The translations under genes were made by a program, and so were the position numbers. The notes below the pieces were generated by a model that worked only from the letters and a program-made list of their open reading frames with translations, had not been told where the DNA came from and did not search any database. Positions 36,434-45,146 of a DNA stretch of 64,000 nucleotides are shown piece by piece. This stretch comes from Vogesella urethralis (GTDB taxonomy: Bacteria; Pseudomonadota; Gammaproteobacteria; Burkholderiales; Chromobacteriaceae), in the NCBI RefSeq assembly GCF_007644045.2, contig NZ_VMDW02000135.1:1-64000 (forward strand). The letters are read 5' to 3'. Position 1 is the first letter of the stretch. Each line of letters starts with the position of its first letter.

Positions 36434-38362
36434 TCAGGACGACTTGCGTACACGCAGATACCATTCGCACAGCAGGCGTACCTGCTTCGGCGTGTAGCCC
36501 TTGGTGACCATGCGGTTGACGAAGTCTTCGTGTTTCTTGGCTTCGTCGGCGCTGGCCTTGGCGTTAAAGCTGATCACCGGCAGCAGCTCTTCGGTGTTCG
36601 AGAACATTTTCTTCTCGATCACGGTGCGCAGCTTCTCGTAGCTGGTCCAGGTCGGGTTGTTGCCGGCATTGTTGGCCCGCGCCCGCAGCACGAAGTTGAC
36701 GATCTCGTTGCGGAAGTCTTTCGGGTTGGAGATGCCGGCCGGCTTCTCGATTTTTTCCAGCTCTGCGTTCAGCGAGGTGCGGTCGAAGTTCTCGCCGGTA
36801 TCCGGGTCGCGGTATTCCTGGTCCTGGATCCAGAAATCGGCAAAGGTGACGTAACGGTCAAAGATGTTCTGCCCGTACTCGCTGTAGCTTTCCAGGTAGG
36901 CGGTCTGGATTTCCTTGCCGATGAACTCCACGTACTTGGGCGCCAGGTACTCCTTCAGGAAAGTCAGGTATTTCTGCTCGGTGTCGGCTGGGAACTGCTC
37001 GCGCTCTACCTGCTGTTCCAGCACGTACATCAGGTGTACCGGGTTGGCCGCCACTTCGGTGTGGTCGAAGTTGAACACCTTGGACAGGATCTTGTAGGCA
37101 AAGCGGGTAGACAGGCCGTTCATGCCCTCGTCCACGCCGGCAAAGTCGCGGTATTCCTGGTGCGACTTTGCCTTCGGATCGGTGTCTTTCAGGTTTTCAC
37201 CGTCGTACACCAGCATCTTGCTGTACAGGCTGGAGTTTTCCGGGTCTTTCAGCCGCGACAGCACGGCAAACTGCGCCATCATCTTCAGCGTGCCCGGTGC
37301 GCACGGCGCGCCACCCAGCGAGGAGTTGCGGATCAGCTTGTCGTAGATCTTGATCTCGTCCGATACGCGCAGGCAGTACGGCACCTTCACGATGTAGATA
37401 CGGTCGAGGAAGGCTTCGTTGTTCTTGTTGTTGCGGAACTGCTTCCATTCGCTTTCGTTGCTGTGCGCCAGCACGATGCCGTCGAACGGAATGGCGCCAA
37501 AGCCTTCGGTGCCCTTGAAGTTGCCTTCCTGGGTGGCGGTCAACAGCGGGTGCAGCACCTTGATCGGCGCCTTGAACATTTCCACGAATTCCAGCAAACC
37601 CTGGTTGGCCAGGCACAGGCCGCCGCTGTAGCTGTAGGCGTCCGGGTCGTCCTGGGCGTAGCTTTCCAGTTTGCGGATGTCCACCTTGCCCACCAGGCTG
37701 GAGATGTCCTGGTTGTTTTCGTCGCCCGGCTCGGTTTTGGCCACGCCCACTTGCTTCAGCACCGACGGGTAGCGTTTGACCACGCGGAACTGGCTGATGT
37801 CGCCGTTGAACTCGTGCAGGCGCTTGACCGCCCATGGGCTGGGGATGGCACGCAGGTAGCGGCGCGGAATGCCGTATTGTTCTTCCAGGATGGGGCCGTC
37901 TTCGTCAAAGTTGAACAGGCCCAGCGGCGACTCGTTCACCGGGCTGCCCTTGATGGCGTAGAACGGCACGCGCTCGGTGAGCTCCTTGAGCTTTTCGGCG
38001 ATCGACGATTTACCACCGCCCACCGGGCCCAGCAGGTAGAGAATCTGTTTCTTCTCTTCCAGGCCCTGGGCGGCGTGACGGAAGTAGGCCACCACCTGTT
38101 CGATGACCTCTTCCATACCGAAGAAGTCGCGGAACGCCGGGTAGACGCGGATCATCTTGTTGCTGAACACGCGGGACAGTCGGGAGTCGTGACGGGTGTC
38201 GATCACCTCCGGCTCACCGATGGCCATCAGCATGCGCTCGGCCGCGCTGGCATAGGCCATGCGGTCGCGCTTGCAGATTTCCAGGTACTCCTGGATGGTG
38301 AATTCTTCTTCGCGGGTGCGATCGTAGCGGGATGCGTAGTGGCTGAAGATGTCCGGGCTCAT
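36434..38362 (-). CDS. prkA: PrkA family serine protein kinase (YeaG)
   Basis: A 642-aa protein with an AAA-like N-terminal domain (P-loop LGPVGGGKSSIAEKL, about residues 106-120) and a C-terminal PrkA domain. It begins MSPDIFSHYASRYDRTREEEFTIQEYLE, almost diagnostic for YeaG. The kinase acts in stationary-phase and nitrogen-starvation responses. It is the first gene of the operon. Upstream is an AT-rich region; no exact -24/-12 promoter is present, the closest candidate having an 11-base instead of 10-base spacing. Confidence 0.95.
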   Translation of the reverse strand: MSPDIFSHYASRYDRTREEEFTIQEYLEICKRDRMAYASAAERMLMAIGEPEVIDTRHDSRLSRVFSNKMIRVYPAFRDFFGMEEVIEQVVAYFRHAAQGLEEKKQILYLLGPVGGGKSSIAEKLKELTERVPFYAIKGSPVNESPLGLFNFDEDGPILEEQYGIPRRYLRAIPSPWAVKRLHEFNGDISQFRVVKRYPSVLKQVGVAKTEPGDENNQDISSLVGKVDIRKLESYAQDDPDAYSYSGGLCLANQGLLEFVEMFKAPIKVLHPLLTATQEGNFKGTEGFGAIPFDGIVLAHSNESEWKQFRNNKNNEAFLDRIYIVKVPYCLRVSDEIKIYDKLIRNSSLGGAPCAPGTLKMMAQFAVLSRLKDPENSSLYSKMLVYDGENLKDTDPKAKSHQEYRDFAGVDEGMNGLSTRFAYKILSKVFNFDHTEVAANPVHLMYVLEQQVEREQFPADTEQKYLTFLKEYLAPKYVEFIGKEIQTAYLESYSEYGQNIFDRYVTFADFWIQDQEYRDPDTGENFDRTSLNAELEKIEKPAGISNPKDFRNEIVNFVLRARANNAGNNPTWTSYEKLRTVIEKKMFSNTEELLPVISFNAKASADEAKKHEDFVNRMVTKGYTPKQVRLLCEWYLRVRKSS

Positions 38363-38648
38363 GGCGTGACCCTCCTGTTAGAGGCAAGCAAGACGCCATG
38401 GTGCGGTGCACCGTGCTCCCCCTTGCCTATTAGTCTGCTGACGCGGAAACCTGTTCTTTGTTTGGGTATAGCACAGCAAAAAAAAGGCAAGTACAAAATC
38501 TAAAGCTATCGTTATGCAAAACCGGATATAAAAAAGCCATCAGACTAACAAGGGTTTTGCAGAAAATACGGCCAAAAGAAAAACCCTATTCCAGATCAAA
38601 TACTTAAAGAAGTCAGAAATTAACGCCGCAGCCAGATGACAACAAAAA
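38363..38648. other. AT-rich region upstream of prkA
   Basis: About 290 bases without a gene, clearly AT-richer than its surroundings from about 38450 on, as expected for a strong or complex promoter region. It contains a palindrome CGGTGCACCG at 38404-38413. I cannot assign a consensus promoter. Confidence 0.5.
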
Positions 38649-38677
38649 GCACAAGGCCGGCATGCAGCCGGCCTTGT
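38649..38677. terminator. Terminator downstream of the PilZ gene
   Basis: CACAAGGCCGGC and its exact complement flank ATGCA, a 12-bp perfect stem. The ACAAGGCCGGC stem recurs at 59627 and 60773. Confidence 0.85.
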
Positions 38678-38701
38678 GTCACGGTGACAAAAATTTTTTC
38701 G

Positions 38702-39022
38702 TCATTGCCGGCGATCAATGATGCGGGCGCCGATTTCGTACAATTTGCCGCGCTCCACCTCGTTGCAGCGGCGCACCTCCACCAGCGCTTCCAGCGGCTT
38801 CGTCGGCATGTTGCCAACGCCAGGCACGATCACGATCACCTCCAGCCGCTCGCCGTGTTGCGGCACGTACATGCTGCGGATGGCCAAGCCGTCTACCGAC
38901 AGGTCGACGCACTCGCCGTAATGGGTTTCGCCGGTGTGCAGCGACTTCATCTTGGCGCGACACCCCATGCGCAGGCGGCGGCCTACGCGGCGATCGTGAT
39001 AGTGGCTGTCAAAGGGCTTCAC
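38702..39022 (-). CDS. PilZ domain c-di-GMP-binding protein
   Basis: A 106-aa single-domain protein. The c-di-GMP motifs are RRVGRR (RxxxR) near the N-terminus and DLSVDGLAI (D/NxSxxG). The start is taken as the GTG at 39022 (VKPFDSHYHDRRVG), which has AAGGAAAA upstream and overlaps the Nudix gene by 14 bases; the longer frame from an ATG at 39097 is sequence shared with the Nudix gene. It is likely translationally coupled to it and transduces second-messenger signals to an unknown partner. Confidence 0.82.
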   Translation of the reverse strand: MKPFDSHYHDRRVGRRLRMGCRAKMKSLHTGETHYGECVDLSVDGLAIRSMYVPQHGERLEVIVIVPGVGNMPTKPLEALVEVRRCNEVERGKLYEIGARIIDRRQ

Positions 39023-39566
39023 CGGGCAGTTTTCCTTGTTGCCATGCGGCCAACCAGTGCAGGCCGACCAGGGTTTTGCTATCGGTGATACGGCCATCCA
39101 GCGACATGGCTTGTACCTCGTCTACCGGCAACAGCATCACCTCGAGAAACTCGCCCTCGTCCAACTGGCGGGCCGACAGCGTCAGCCCGGTCGCCAGATA
39201 GTAATGAATGACTTCATCAGCATAGCCGATGCAGGGAAACGCCTTGCCCAGATAGCGCCACTGCTTGGCCTGGTAGCCGGTTTCTTCCAGCAGCTCGCGA
39301 CGAGCAGTGTCGGCCGGCGGTTCGTGCGGGTCGATCTTGCCGGCGGGAATCTCGATGAAGGTCTGCGCCGCCGGGTAGCGGTACTGGCGCTCCATCACCA
39401 GCCGGCCGTCGTCGGTCAGCGCCAGCACAGCCACCGCGCCGGGGTGGCGGATGAACTCGCGATACGCTTCGGCACCGTCCGGCAGGCTGACCGTGTCGCG
39501 CCGCACCTTCAGGAAACGGCCTTCGAAAACTTGCTCGCTACTCAACTGCTTTTCGGTCAGATCCAC
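39009..39566 (-). CDS. Nudix hydrolase, ADP-ribose pyrophosphatase (NudF-like)
   Basis: Hydrolyses ADP-ribose or related nucleotide sugars. The Nudix box (GKIDPHEPPADTARRELLEETGY, stated as positions about 91-113) has all the required Gly, Glu and Arg residues, and ERQYRYPAAQTFIEIPAG precedes it as in NudF. The start is probably the GTG of VDLTEKQLSSEQVFEG (185 aa) with GAAAGA upstream; an ATG 13 codons earlier is possible. It overlaps both neighbours, DUF2062 upstream and PilZ downstream. Confidence 0.88.
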   Translation of the reverse strand: MDLTEKQLSSEQVFEGRFLKVRRDTVSLPDGAEAYREFIRHPGAVAVLALTDDGRLVMERQYRYPAAQTFIEIPAGKIDPHEPPADTARRELLEETGYQAKQWRYLGKAFPCIGYADEVIHYYLATGLTLSARQLDEGEFLEVMLLPVDEVQAMSLDGRITDSKTLVGLHWLAAWQQGKLPGEAL

Positions 39567-40101
39567 GCTTTGTCTTTCTGTTACGCCAATGTATGACCAC
39601 GGCACAGCGCCAGCCAGCCATCACCAGCACGTAGCCGGCAGCTGCCAGCAACAGGCCCAGGGCCGGCACGCCCAGCAACAGCGGCTGGCCGTGGTGGCTG
39701 AGCCATTGCGGCAACCAGCTGCCCACATCGAACCAGGCGCCATCTGGAATGTCTGGCATTGTAGCCGTGTCAGCCTGACCGAGTAAGAGCCCGCCCAGGC
39801 GGTAAGCCAGGAAATACAGTGGCACGATGGTGAGCGGGTTGGTGTAAACGGTACACAGCAAGGCAAGCGGCAGATTGGTGCGAAAATACAACGCCAGCAT
39901 GGCGGCGCACAACATCTGCGTGGGCCCCGGCATCAGGCCGGCAAACAGCCCCGCCGCCACGGCGCCGGCAACGGGACGACGCTGGATCGACCACAGCGCT
40001 TCCTTGTCCAGATGGGCTTGCAGCCAGCCCAGGCCGGGCTGGCGGACCCAGTCGTGAAGACGATGCATGAGCGCGCGCAAGCGACGTTTTACCACCGACA
40101 T
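39538..40101 (-). CDS. DUF2062 membrane protein
   Basis: A 187-aa protein with the DUF2062 core RRPVAGAVAAGLFAGLMPGPTQMLCAAMLALYFRTNLPLALLCTVYTNPLTIVPLYFLAYRLG (blocks FAGLMPGP and VYTNPLT are the signature) and three to four membrane helices. Function unknown. The start MSVVKRRLRALMHR is preferred to an ATG 13 codons upstream. It overlaps the Nudix gene by 29 bases, forming a DUF2062-Nudix-PilZ string. Confidence 0.87.
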   Translation of the reverse strand: MSVVKRRLRALMHRLHDWVRQPGLGWLQAHLDKEALWSIQRRPVAGAVAAGLFAGLMPGPTQMLCAAMLALYFRTNLPLALLCTVYTNPLTIVPLYFLAYRLGGLLLGQADTATMPDIPDGAWFDVGSWLPQWLSHHGQPLLLGVPALGLLLAAAGYVLVMAGWRCAVVIHWRNRKTKRGSDRKAVE

Positions 40102-40179
40102 GGCAGTGCTCCGGTAAAGGTTGGGAATGACATAGGGCAAATAATCACAAAAAATTAAAACAAGCGTTTGAACTGGTTC

Positions 40180-40185
40180 TATAAT
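40180..40185 (+). promoter_or_regulatory. TATAAT box, possible promoter of the acyl-CoA dehydrogenase gene
   Basis: A perfect -10 hexamer in the divergent spacer, 122 bases before the start codon. The sequence 17 bases upstream (AAAACA) is a poor -35 box, so the assignment is tentative. Confidence 0.4.
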
Positions 40186-40306
40186 CCATCACATTGCTGT
40201 CCGGATGTGACGGCGTCATGCCACGCAATGATGGCAACACAGACAGGCCGGCAGCGGCCAACACGAGGAAGCAGCCCTGTGCTGCAGACAACACTGGAGA
40301 CGAACC

Positions 40307-42091
40307 ATGCCCAGCTACAAAGCTCCCCTGCGCGACTTCGACTTTGTCCTGAACGAAGTGATCAAGGTTCAAGACGTTTTGCCCGCTTTGCCCGGCTACG
40401 AAGAAGCCACCCAGGATATCTTCAGCTCCTACCTGGAAGCCGCTGCCCAGTTTTGTGAAAACGAACTGGCACCGCTGAACCGTCAGGCCGACGAAGAAGG
40501 CTGCAATTTCGACCCGGCGACCAAGTCGGTTACCACCCCGGTAGGCTTCAAGGAAGCGTACAAGCAGTTCTGCGAACTGGGCTTTACCGCACTGGACTGT
40601 GACCCGGCCTACGGCGGCCAGGGCATGCCCAAATCGCTGTCTTTCCCCATCATCGAGATGCAGTGTTCGGCCAACGTGGCATGGTCGATGTACCCTGGCC
40701 TGTCGCACGGCGCGTATTCTGCCATCCACGCCCACGGCACCGACGAGCAAAAAGCCACCTACCTGCCGCACCTGGTAGACGGTAGCTGGACCGGCACCAT
40801 GTGCCTGACCGAGCCGCACTGCGGCACCGACCTGGGCCTGCTGAAAACCAAAGCCGAACCCAATGCCGACGGCAGCTACAGCATTACCGGCACCAAGATC
40901 TTCATCTCGGCTGGCGAACACGACCTGTCCGACAACATCATCCATCTGGTGCTGGCGCGCCTGCCGGATGCCCCCAAAGACGTCAAAGGCATTTCGCTGT
41001 TCATCGTGCCCAAATTCCACGCCGACGGCAGCCGCAACACCGTGTACTGCGGCAGCCTGGAGCACAAGATGGGCATCAAGGCCAACGCCACTGCCGTCAT
41101 CAACCTGGACGGCGCCAAAGGCTACCTGATCGGCGAGGCCAACAAGGGTCTAGCCTGCATGTTCACCATGATGAACGCCGCCCGCCTCGGTTGCGGCATG
41201 CAAGGCCTGGGCATCGGCGAAGCCTCGTTCCAGGGCGCGCTGGCCTACGCCCGCGAGCGTCTGCAAATGCGCGCCATGGCCGGCGCCAAGTTCCCCGAGA
41301 AAGCCGCCGACCCCATAATCGTGCACCCCGACGTGCGCCGCATGCTGCTGACGCAAAAAGCCTACACCGAAGCCGGCCGTGCGCTGGCCACCTTCCTGGC
41401 GCTGCAGCTGGACATCGAGGAAAAACACCCGGACGCCGACGCCCGCGCCGAGGCCGGTGACCTGGTGGCGCTGCTGACCCCGGTGGCCAAAGCGTTCATG
41501 ACCGATAACGGCTACACCGCGGCCAACCTGGGCATGCAGGTATTTGGCGGCCACGGCTTCATCCGCGAATGGGGCATGGAGCAGCTGGTGCGCGACTGCC
41601 GCATCTCGCAAATCTACGAAGGCACCAACGGCATCCAGGCCATCGACCTGCTGGGCCGCAAGGTGCTGCTGGATCAGGGCCAGAAGCTGCGCAAGTTCAC
41701 CAAGCAGATCCACAAGTTCTGCCAGGCCAACGAAGGCAATGCCCAGCTGGCCGAGTTCGTGGCACCGCTGGCCAAGCTGCTGAAAGACGTCGGCGACATC
41801 ACCATGGGCATCGGCATGGCCGCCATGAAGGACCGTGACGAAGCCGGCGCCGCCGCCACCGACTACCTGCGCCTGGTGGGCCACCTCACCTACGCCTGGC
41901 TGTGGGCGCGCATGGCCGAAGTGGCCTACACCAAGCAGGACGGTGCCAGCGACGACTTCTACAAAGCCAAGATCGCTACCGCGCGCTTCTACTTTGCCAA
42001 GCTGCTGCCGGAAGTGGAAAGCCTGAAAGCCAGCATCAAGGGCGGCGCCAAACCGCTGATGGCGCTGGACGACGAGCAGTTCGCCTTCTAA
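40307..42091 (+). CDS. Acyl-CoA dehydrogenase, long form (~600 aa)
   Basis: FAD enzyme for the first oxidation of an acyl-CoA. It has the extended N-terminal domain, CLTEPHCGTDLGLLKTKA (FAD/substrate region) and the C-terminal QIYEGTNGIQAIDLLGRK containing the catalytic glutamate, then the extra C-terminal domain of the 590-600-aa subfamily. Substrate chain length cannot be told. It stands alone between a divergent operon and a terminator. A copy of the repeated 10-mer at 41519 is read A-A-N-L. Confidence 0.93.
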   Translation: MPSYKAPLRDFDFVLNEVIKVQDVLPALPGYEEATQDIFSSYLEAAAQFCENELAPLNRQADEEGCNFDPATKSVTTPVGFKEAYKQFCELGFTALDCDPAYGGQGMPKSLSFPIIEMQCSANVAWSMYPGLSHGAYSAIHAHGTDEQKATYLPHLVDGSWTGTMCLTEPHCGTDLGLLKTKAEPNADGSYSITGTKIFISAGEHDLSDNIIHLVLARLPDAPKDVKGISLFIVPKFHADGSRNTVYCGSLEHKMGIKANATAVINLDGAKGYLIGEANKGLACMFTMMNAARLGCGMQGLGIGEASFQGALAYARERLQMRAMAGAKFPEKAADPIIVHPDVRRMLLTQKAYTEAGRALATFLALQLDIEEKHPDADARAEAGDLVALLTPVAKAFMTDNGYTAANLGMQVFGGHGFIREWGMEQLVRDCRISQIYEGTNGIQAIDLLGRKVLLDQGQKLRKFTKQIHKFCQANEGNAQLAEFVAPLAKLLKDVGDITMGIGMAAMKDRDEAGAAATDYLRLVGHLTYAWLWARMAEVAYTKQDGASDDFYKAKIATARFYFAKLLPEVESLKASIKGGAKPLMALDDEQFAF

Positions 42092-42110
42092 GCCAGCGTT
42101 CGCCCCACAC

Positions 42111-42142
42111 CGCCCCTGTCAGCCCGCTGGCAGGGGCGTTTT
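42111..42142 (+). terminator. Rho-independent terminator of the acyl-CoA dehydrogenase gene
   Basis: CGCCCCTGTCAG pairs with CTGGCAGGGGCG (one G-T pair) around CCCG, followed by TTTT. Confidence 0.9.
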
Positions 42143-42156
42143 GCTTCTAAAGCGGG

Positions 42157-43314
42157 CTACAGCTGCACCACCTGGTTTCGCCCGGCTTCCTTGGCGCGGT
42201 ATACCGCCTGATCGGCACGCTGCAGCAGCGATTCGGCACTATCCAGCCCCGACACCACCGTGGCCACGCCAAAGCTGGCCGTCAGCGGCCAGTGCTTTCC
42301 CTCCCAGACAAACGGCGTATCGGCCAGCGCCTGCTGCAAACGCTCGGCCACGCTGCGCGCGCCAGCTTCGCGGGTATCCGGCAGCAACAGGCAAAACTCC
42401 TCGCCACCAACGCGGCATAACAGGTCGTGCTCGCGCAGGCCCGCCTGCAATACCGCCACTAGGTGCAATAGCGCCGCATCGCCGGCGGCGTGGCCCAGGG
42501 TATCGTTGATGCGCTTGAAGTGGTCCAGGTCCAGCACGCACAGCGAGTAAGGCGTGCCTTGTAGTGCTTGCCGGTGTTGCAGCTCCAGCCGTTGGCTGAA
42601 AGCACGACGGTTCAGGGCACCGGTCATCGGGTCGGTCAGGCTGAGCAACTCCAGTCGCTCCACCAGCCGCATGGTGACCACCCCCGCCAGCGCGATATTC
42701 ACCGCCAGGTTCAGCACCAGCCCGACAAACAGGAATACCACGTTGAACGTGGCGTGCGAGGTAACTGAAGCCGTGTTGGCCGCACCGCCGAGTACCGTCG
42801 CGGCGCGCACGAAAAACAGCAGCGACACCGCCGCCAGCGGGCTGACCACCAGCGCCCGCGCCGCCAGGCTGAATACACTGCCCTGCCGCGACAGCGCATC
42901 CTGCGTGGCACGCAGCAACAGCCAGCCGGCCGTCAGCGAATACACCACCGCGTGATAACCCGGCTGCCGGTCGTACGGCTGCAGCAAAATCAGCAGCGTC
43001 GCCAGCAGCAGGATGCCCGCGCTTTCCACGCGGCCAACCTGGTCACGGTGCACGAAATAGCGCACCCCCAACCGTAAAGCCGCCAGGCCAGCCAGGCCCA
43101 GAATGTCGGCCAGCGGATAGGCCAGCCATACCGGTGCGCTACCATCCCGCCACAACGTCAGGAACAAGCCGAGGCCCATCAGGAAGTCGCACAGGAAAAA
43201 GCGCGCCGCTACCAGCGGGGCCATGCGCAGCACCACACCGGCTACCGCCCAGCCCGTAGCCGCCACCCAGCAGACGGTGATATTGGCTTGCAAGATGGTT
43301 TGCGGGTCGCTCAT
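42157..43314 (-). CDS. Membrane GGDEF diguanylate cyclase
   Basis: Makes c-di-GMP. Six to seven hydrophobic helices occupy about residues 8-210, followed by a GGDEF domain with LTDPMTGALNRR, LDLDHFKRINDTLGHAAGD and the active-site RVGGEEF, so it should be active. The REHD five residues before GGEEF is an inhibitory RxxD site. The start is MSDPQTIL; an ATG three codons upstream is equally possible. No partner gene is adjacent, but a PilZ receptor lies 3 kb away. Confidence 0.92.
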   Translation of the reverse strand: MSDPQTILQANITVCWVAATGWAVAGVVLRMAPLVAARFFLCDFLMGLGLFLTLWRDGSAPVWLAYPLADILGLAGLAALRLGVRYFVHRDQVGRVESAGILLLATLLILLQPYDRQPGYHAVVYSLTAGWLLLRATQDALSRQGSVFSLAARALVVSPLAAVSLLFFVRAATVLGGAANTASVTSHATFNVVFLFVGLVLNLAVNIALAGVVTMRLVERLELLSLTDPMTGALNRRAFSQRLELQHRQALQGTPYSLCVLDLDHFKRINDTLGHAAGDAALLHLVAVLQAGLREHDLLCRVGGEEFCLLLPDTREAGARSVAERLQQALADTPFVWEGKHWPLTASFGVATVVSGLDSAESLLQRADQAVYRAKEAGRNQVVQL

Positions 43315-43424
43315 GCCGAACACCGGTAATGGTCCTGTTACGGTTATTCACCTTGCCACGCCACAAAGCAAGACAATCTATCGGGTGATATAGTCACACC
43401 CCTGCCCAACCGGAGCTTTCAGCC

Positions 43425-44039
43425 ATGCTGTTCGATACCGCCACGCTGCCTGCCAGCGACTGCTACCAGCTACTGACCCACGCAGTCTCGCCGCGCCCGA
43501 TTGCCTGGATTTGCACCCGCAACGCCGACCACGTCATCAACCTGGCGCCGTTTTCCTTCTTTACCGTGGCCAGTATCGCCCCGCCGGTACTGCTGTTCAG
43601 CCAGGTCAACCCGCGCGACGGCCAGATGAAGGACACGCTACGCAACCTGCGAGCACACGGCGAATGCGTGGTCAACGTGGTGAGCCCGGCGCAGGCAGCC
43701 GCCATGAACCAGAGCTGTGCCCCCTACCCGCCGCACATCAGCGAGCTGGCCGAAGCGGGTTTGCAAGCTGTGGCCAACCCCATGCTGTCGGTGCCCGGCG
43801 TAGCCGGGGCGCCAGTGCGCTTCTTGTGCCGGCTGCGCGACATGCAGGTGATTGACCCACAGCCGATGGGCGGTACCATCGTGCTGCTGGACATTGTCGG
43901 TATCGAGGTGGAGGACGCGCTGCTGGCAGACGGCAAACTGCAGGCCGCGCTACTACAGACCGTGGGCAAGCTGGGCGGCGATCACTACTGCGACGGCAGC
44001 CCGCACTTCAGCCTGGCACGCCCGACGCTGGGCGGTTGA
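43425..44039 (+). CDS. Flavin reductase family (FMN-binding) protein
   Basis: A 204-aa split-barrel flavoprotein of the flavoredoxin/DIM6-NTAB type. SPRPIAWICT at the N-terminus and LAPFSFFTVASIAPPVLLFS are the FMN-binding signature. It probably reduces flavin or carries electrons; substrate unknown. It stands as a single gene, with GGAGC upstream of the ATG. Confidence 0.88.
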   Translation: MLFDTATLPASDCYQLLTHAVSPRPIAWICTRNADHVINLAPFSFFTVASIAPPVLLFSQVNPRDGQMKDTLRNLRAHGECVVNVVSPAQAAAMNQSCAPYPPHISELAEAGLQAVANPMLSVPGVAGAPVRFLCRLRDMQVIDPQPMGGTIVLLDIVGIEVEDALLADGKLQAALLQTVGKLGGDHYCDGSPHFSLARPTLGG

Positions 44040-44048
44040 ACATTTTTC

Positions 44049-44077
44049 TAGACAAAGCAAACACTTACCGATATAGT
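44049..44077 (+). promoter_or_regulatory. Candidate sigma-70 promoter for a long leader
   Basis: TAGACA, a 17-base spacer and TATAGT. The next start codon is about 360 bases downstream, so it would make a long leader or a small RNA. Confidence 0.5.
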
Positions 44078-44441
44078 GCACGTTGCTTCACGCCAAGAGG
44101 CCGCCCACACGCGGCCTCTCGTCATTCCGGATGGCTGCAAACTTGCCGGCAGCCACCCCCGCTTCGGCCCGAATGTCGCGACCGCCGGTCGCCTTCCGAC
44201 ACAGTCTGTACAAGCAAACTGTCACCGTTCCGCTCCGGACCCGTGCCACCCCAAGGTGGCTACCGCGAAGCACACGCCGCATCGTGATGCCGCTGGCCGC
44301 ATGGCCAGCTCGATGGCGGCTAACGTTACCGGTTTGCACCGGCAACACCCCCTTAGTTAATACATCGCCCCACCCGCTTGCCTGGCCGTGCCGCAGCGGG
44401 CGGCGTGCCATTAGCAGCCCGCGTGCTGCAGGAAACACATT
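44078..44441. other. Unassigned GC-rich stretch, possible leader or small RNA
   Basis: No reading frame here has protein-like composition. A 9-bp hairpin, AGAGGCCGC/GCGGCCTCT (44096-44119), lies just after the candidate promoter, and GGCTGC/GCAGCC follows at 44132-44152. No known riboswitch is recognised. Confidence 0.4.
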
Positions 44442-44621
44442 ATGAAAATCAATGAACTGAAACCGGGTGACCGCGTCACCCAGCATATCGATAACCAACC
44501 GGTCGCTTTTGAAGTGCTGTCCATCCGCCAGCTGGGCCGCCGCGTACAGGTTACCTTCCGCTCGGCACTGGGTATCGCCAGCGCCAGCTACCAGCAGGAC
44601 GCGCATATTTGCCTGGCCTGA
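44442..44621 (+). CDS. Small conserved-looking protein, 59 aa
   Basis: A short gene beginning MKINELKPGDRVTQHIDNQP and ending QDAHICLA, with AGGAAA 8 bases before the ATG. The KPGDRV opening and alternating strand pattern suggest a small beta-barrel (SH3/PGD-like) fold. No family name is recognised. It is convergent with the next gene, 8 bases apart. Confidence 0.6.
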   Translation: MKINELKPGDRVTQHIDNQPVAFEVLSIRQLGRRVQVTFRSALGIASASYQQDAHICLA

Positions 44622-44629
44622 GTGGCGTA

Positions 44630-44962
44630 TCAAGCGTCGCCCCGCCCCTCGCCGCGGGCCAGACGCTGCATCAGCAGTTGTACCTCGCGCAATTGCTGCT
44701 CCGGCAGCGGTTCGTGCCGCATCAAACGCAGGTATAAGGCCAGGTTGTCCAGCACCAGCCTGGCGGTAGACAGCAGGTAGATCAGCTGGCAGACCTCGGC
44801 ACTGACGCCCTGTTGCTGCAGCTGGGTATCGCGCTCCAGCAAGTCTGCCATGACCAGCCGGCGCAAGGCGTTCTCGTCAAAAGGCAGGTCGTCGGCCTGC
44901 CACGGAAAATCCTGCTCCATGGCTTGCAGCAGGGTCAGCATTTCTTCCAGCCCCAGTTTCAT
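44630..44962 (-). CDS. Hypothetical helical protein, 110 aa
   Basis: Starts MKLGLEEMLTLLQAMEQDFPW with coding composition from that point only; the longer open frame upstream is non-coding. It is rich in Leu, Gln and Arg and predicted all-helical, with no membrane segment. Function unknown. It is convergent with the 59-aa gene. Confidence 0.6.
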   Translation of the reverse strand: MKLGLEEMLTLLQAMEQDFPWQADDLPFDENALRRLVMADLLERDTQLQQQGVSAEVCQLIYLLSTARLVLDNLALYLRLMRHEPLPEQQLREVQLLMQRLARGEGRGDA

Positions 44963-45099
44963 GGCCAGACTCCTACAGGTGATACTGCAGTCTAGCCCAG
45001 CACCGGCAACAAAAAACCCTGCCAAGGCAGGGCGCGATGGACAAGACCAGAAACAGGCCTGGCGGCTAGCCAGCCGCATTCGCCAGGACAAAGCGCCAT

Positions 45100-45131
45100 A
45101 AAAAACCCCGCAGCACGCTGCGGGGTTTTTT
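45100..45131. terminator. Strong bidirectional terminator
   Basis: A perfect 14-bp stem (AAAAAACCCCGCAG and complement) with loop CACG and A/T tracts on both sides. It ends the SEC-C protein gene on the minus strand. Confidence 0.92.
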
Positions 45132-45146
45132 ACTATCAAACGGCGC

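Noticed and set aside
38550-38585. A -24/-12-like sequence upstream of prkA (minus-strand TTGGCC...CTGCA)
   Set aside because: The GG and GC elements are 11, not 10, bases apart and the flanks match poorly, so I do not call a sigma-54 promoter although yeaG-type operons can be nitrogen regulated.
44083-44445. A 120-codon open frame before the 59-aa gene
   Set aside because: Pro/Arg/Ser-rich composition, no Shine-Dalgarno, and overlapping frames with equal length; no evidence of coding.
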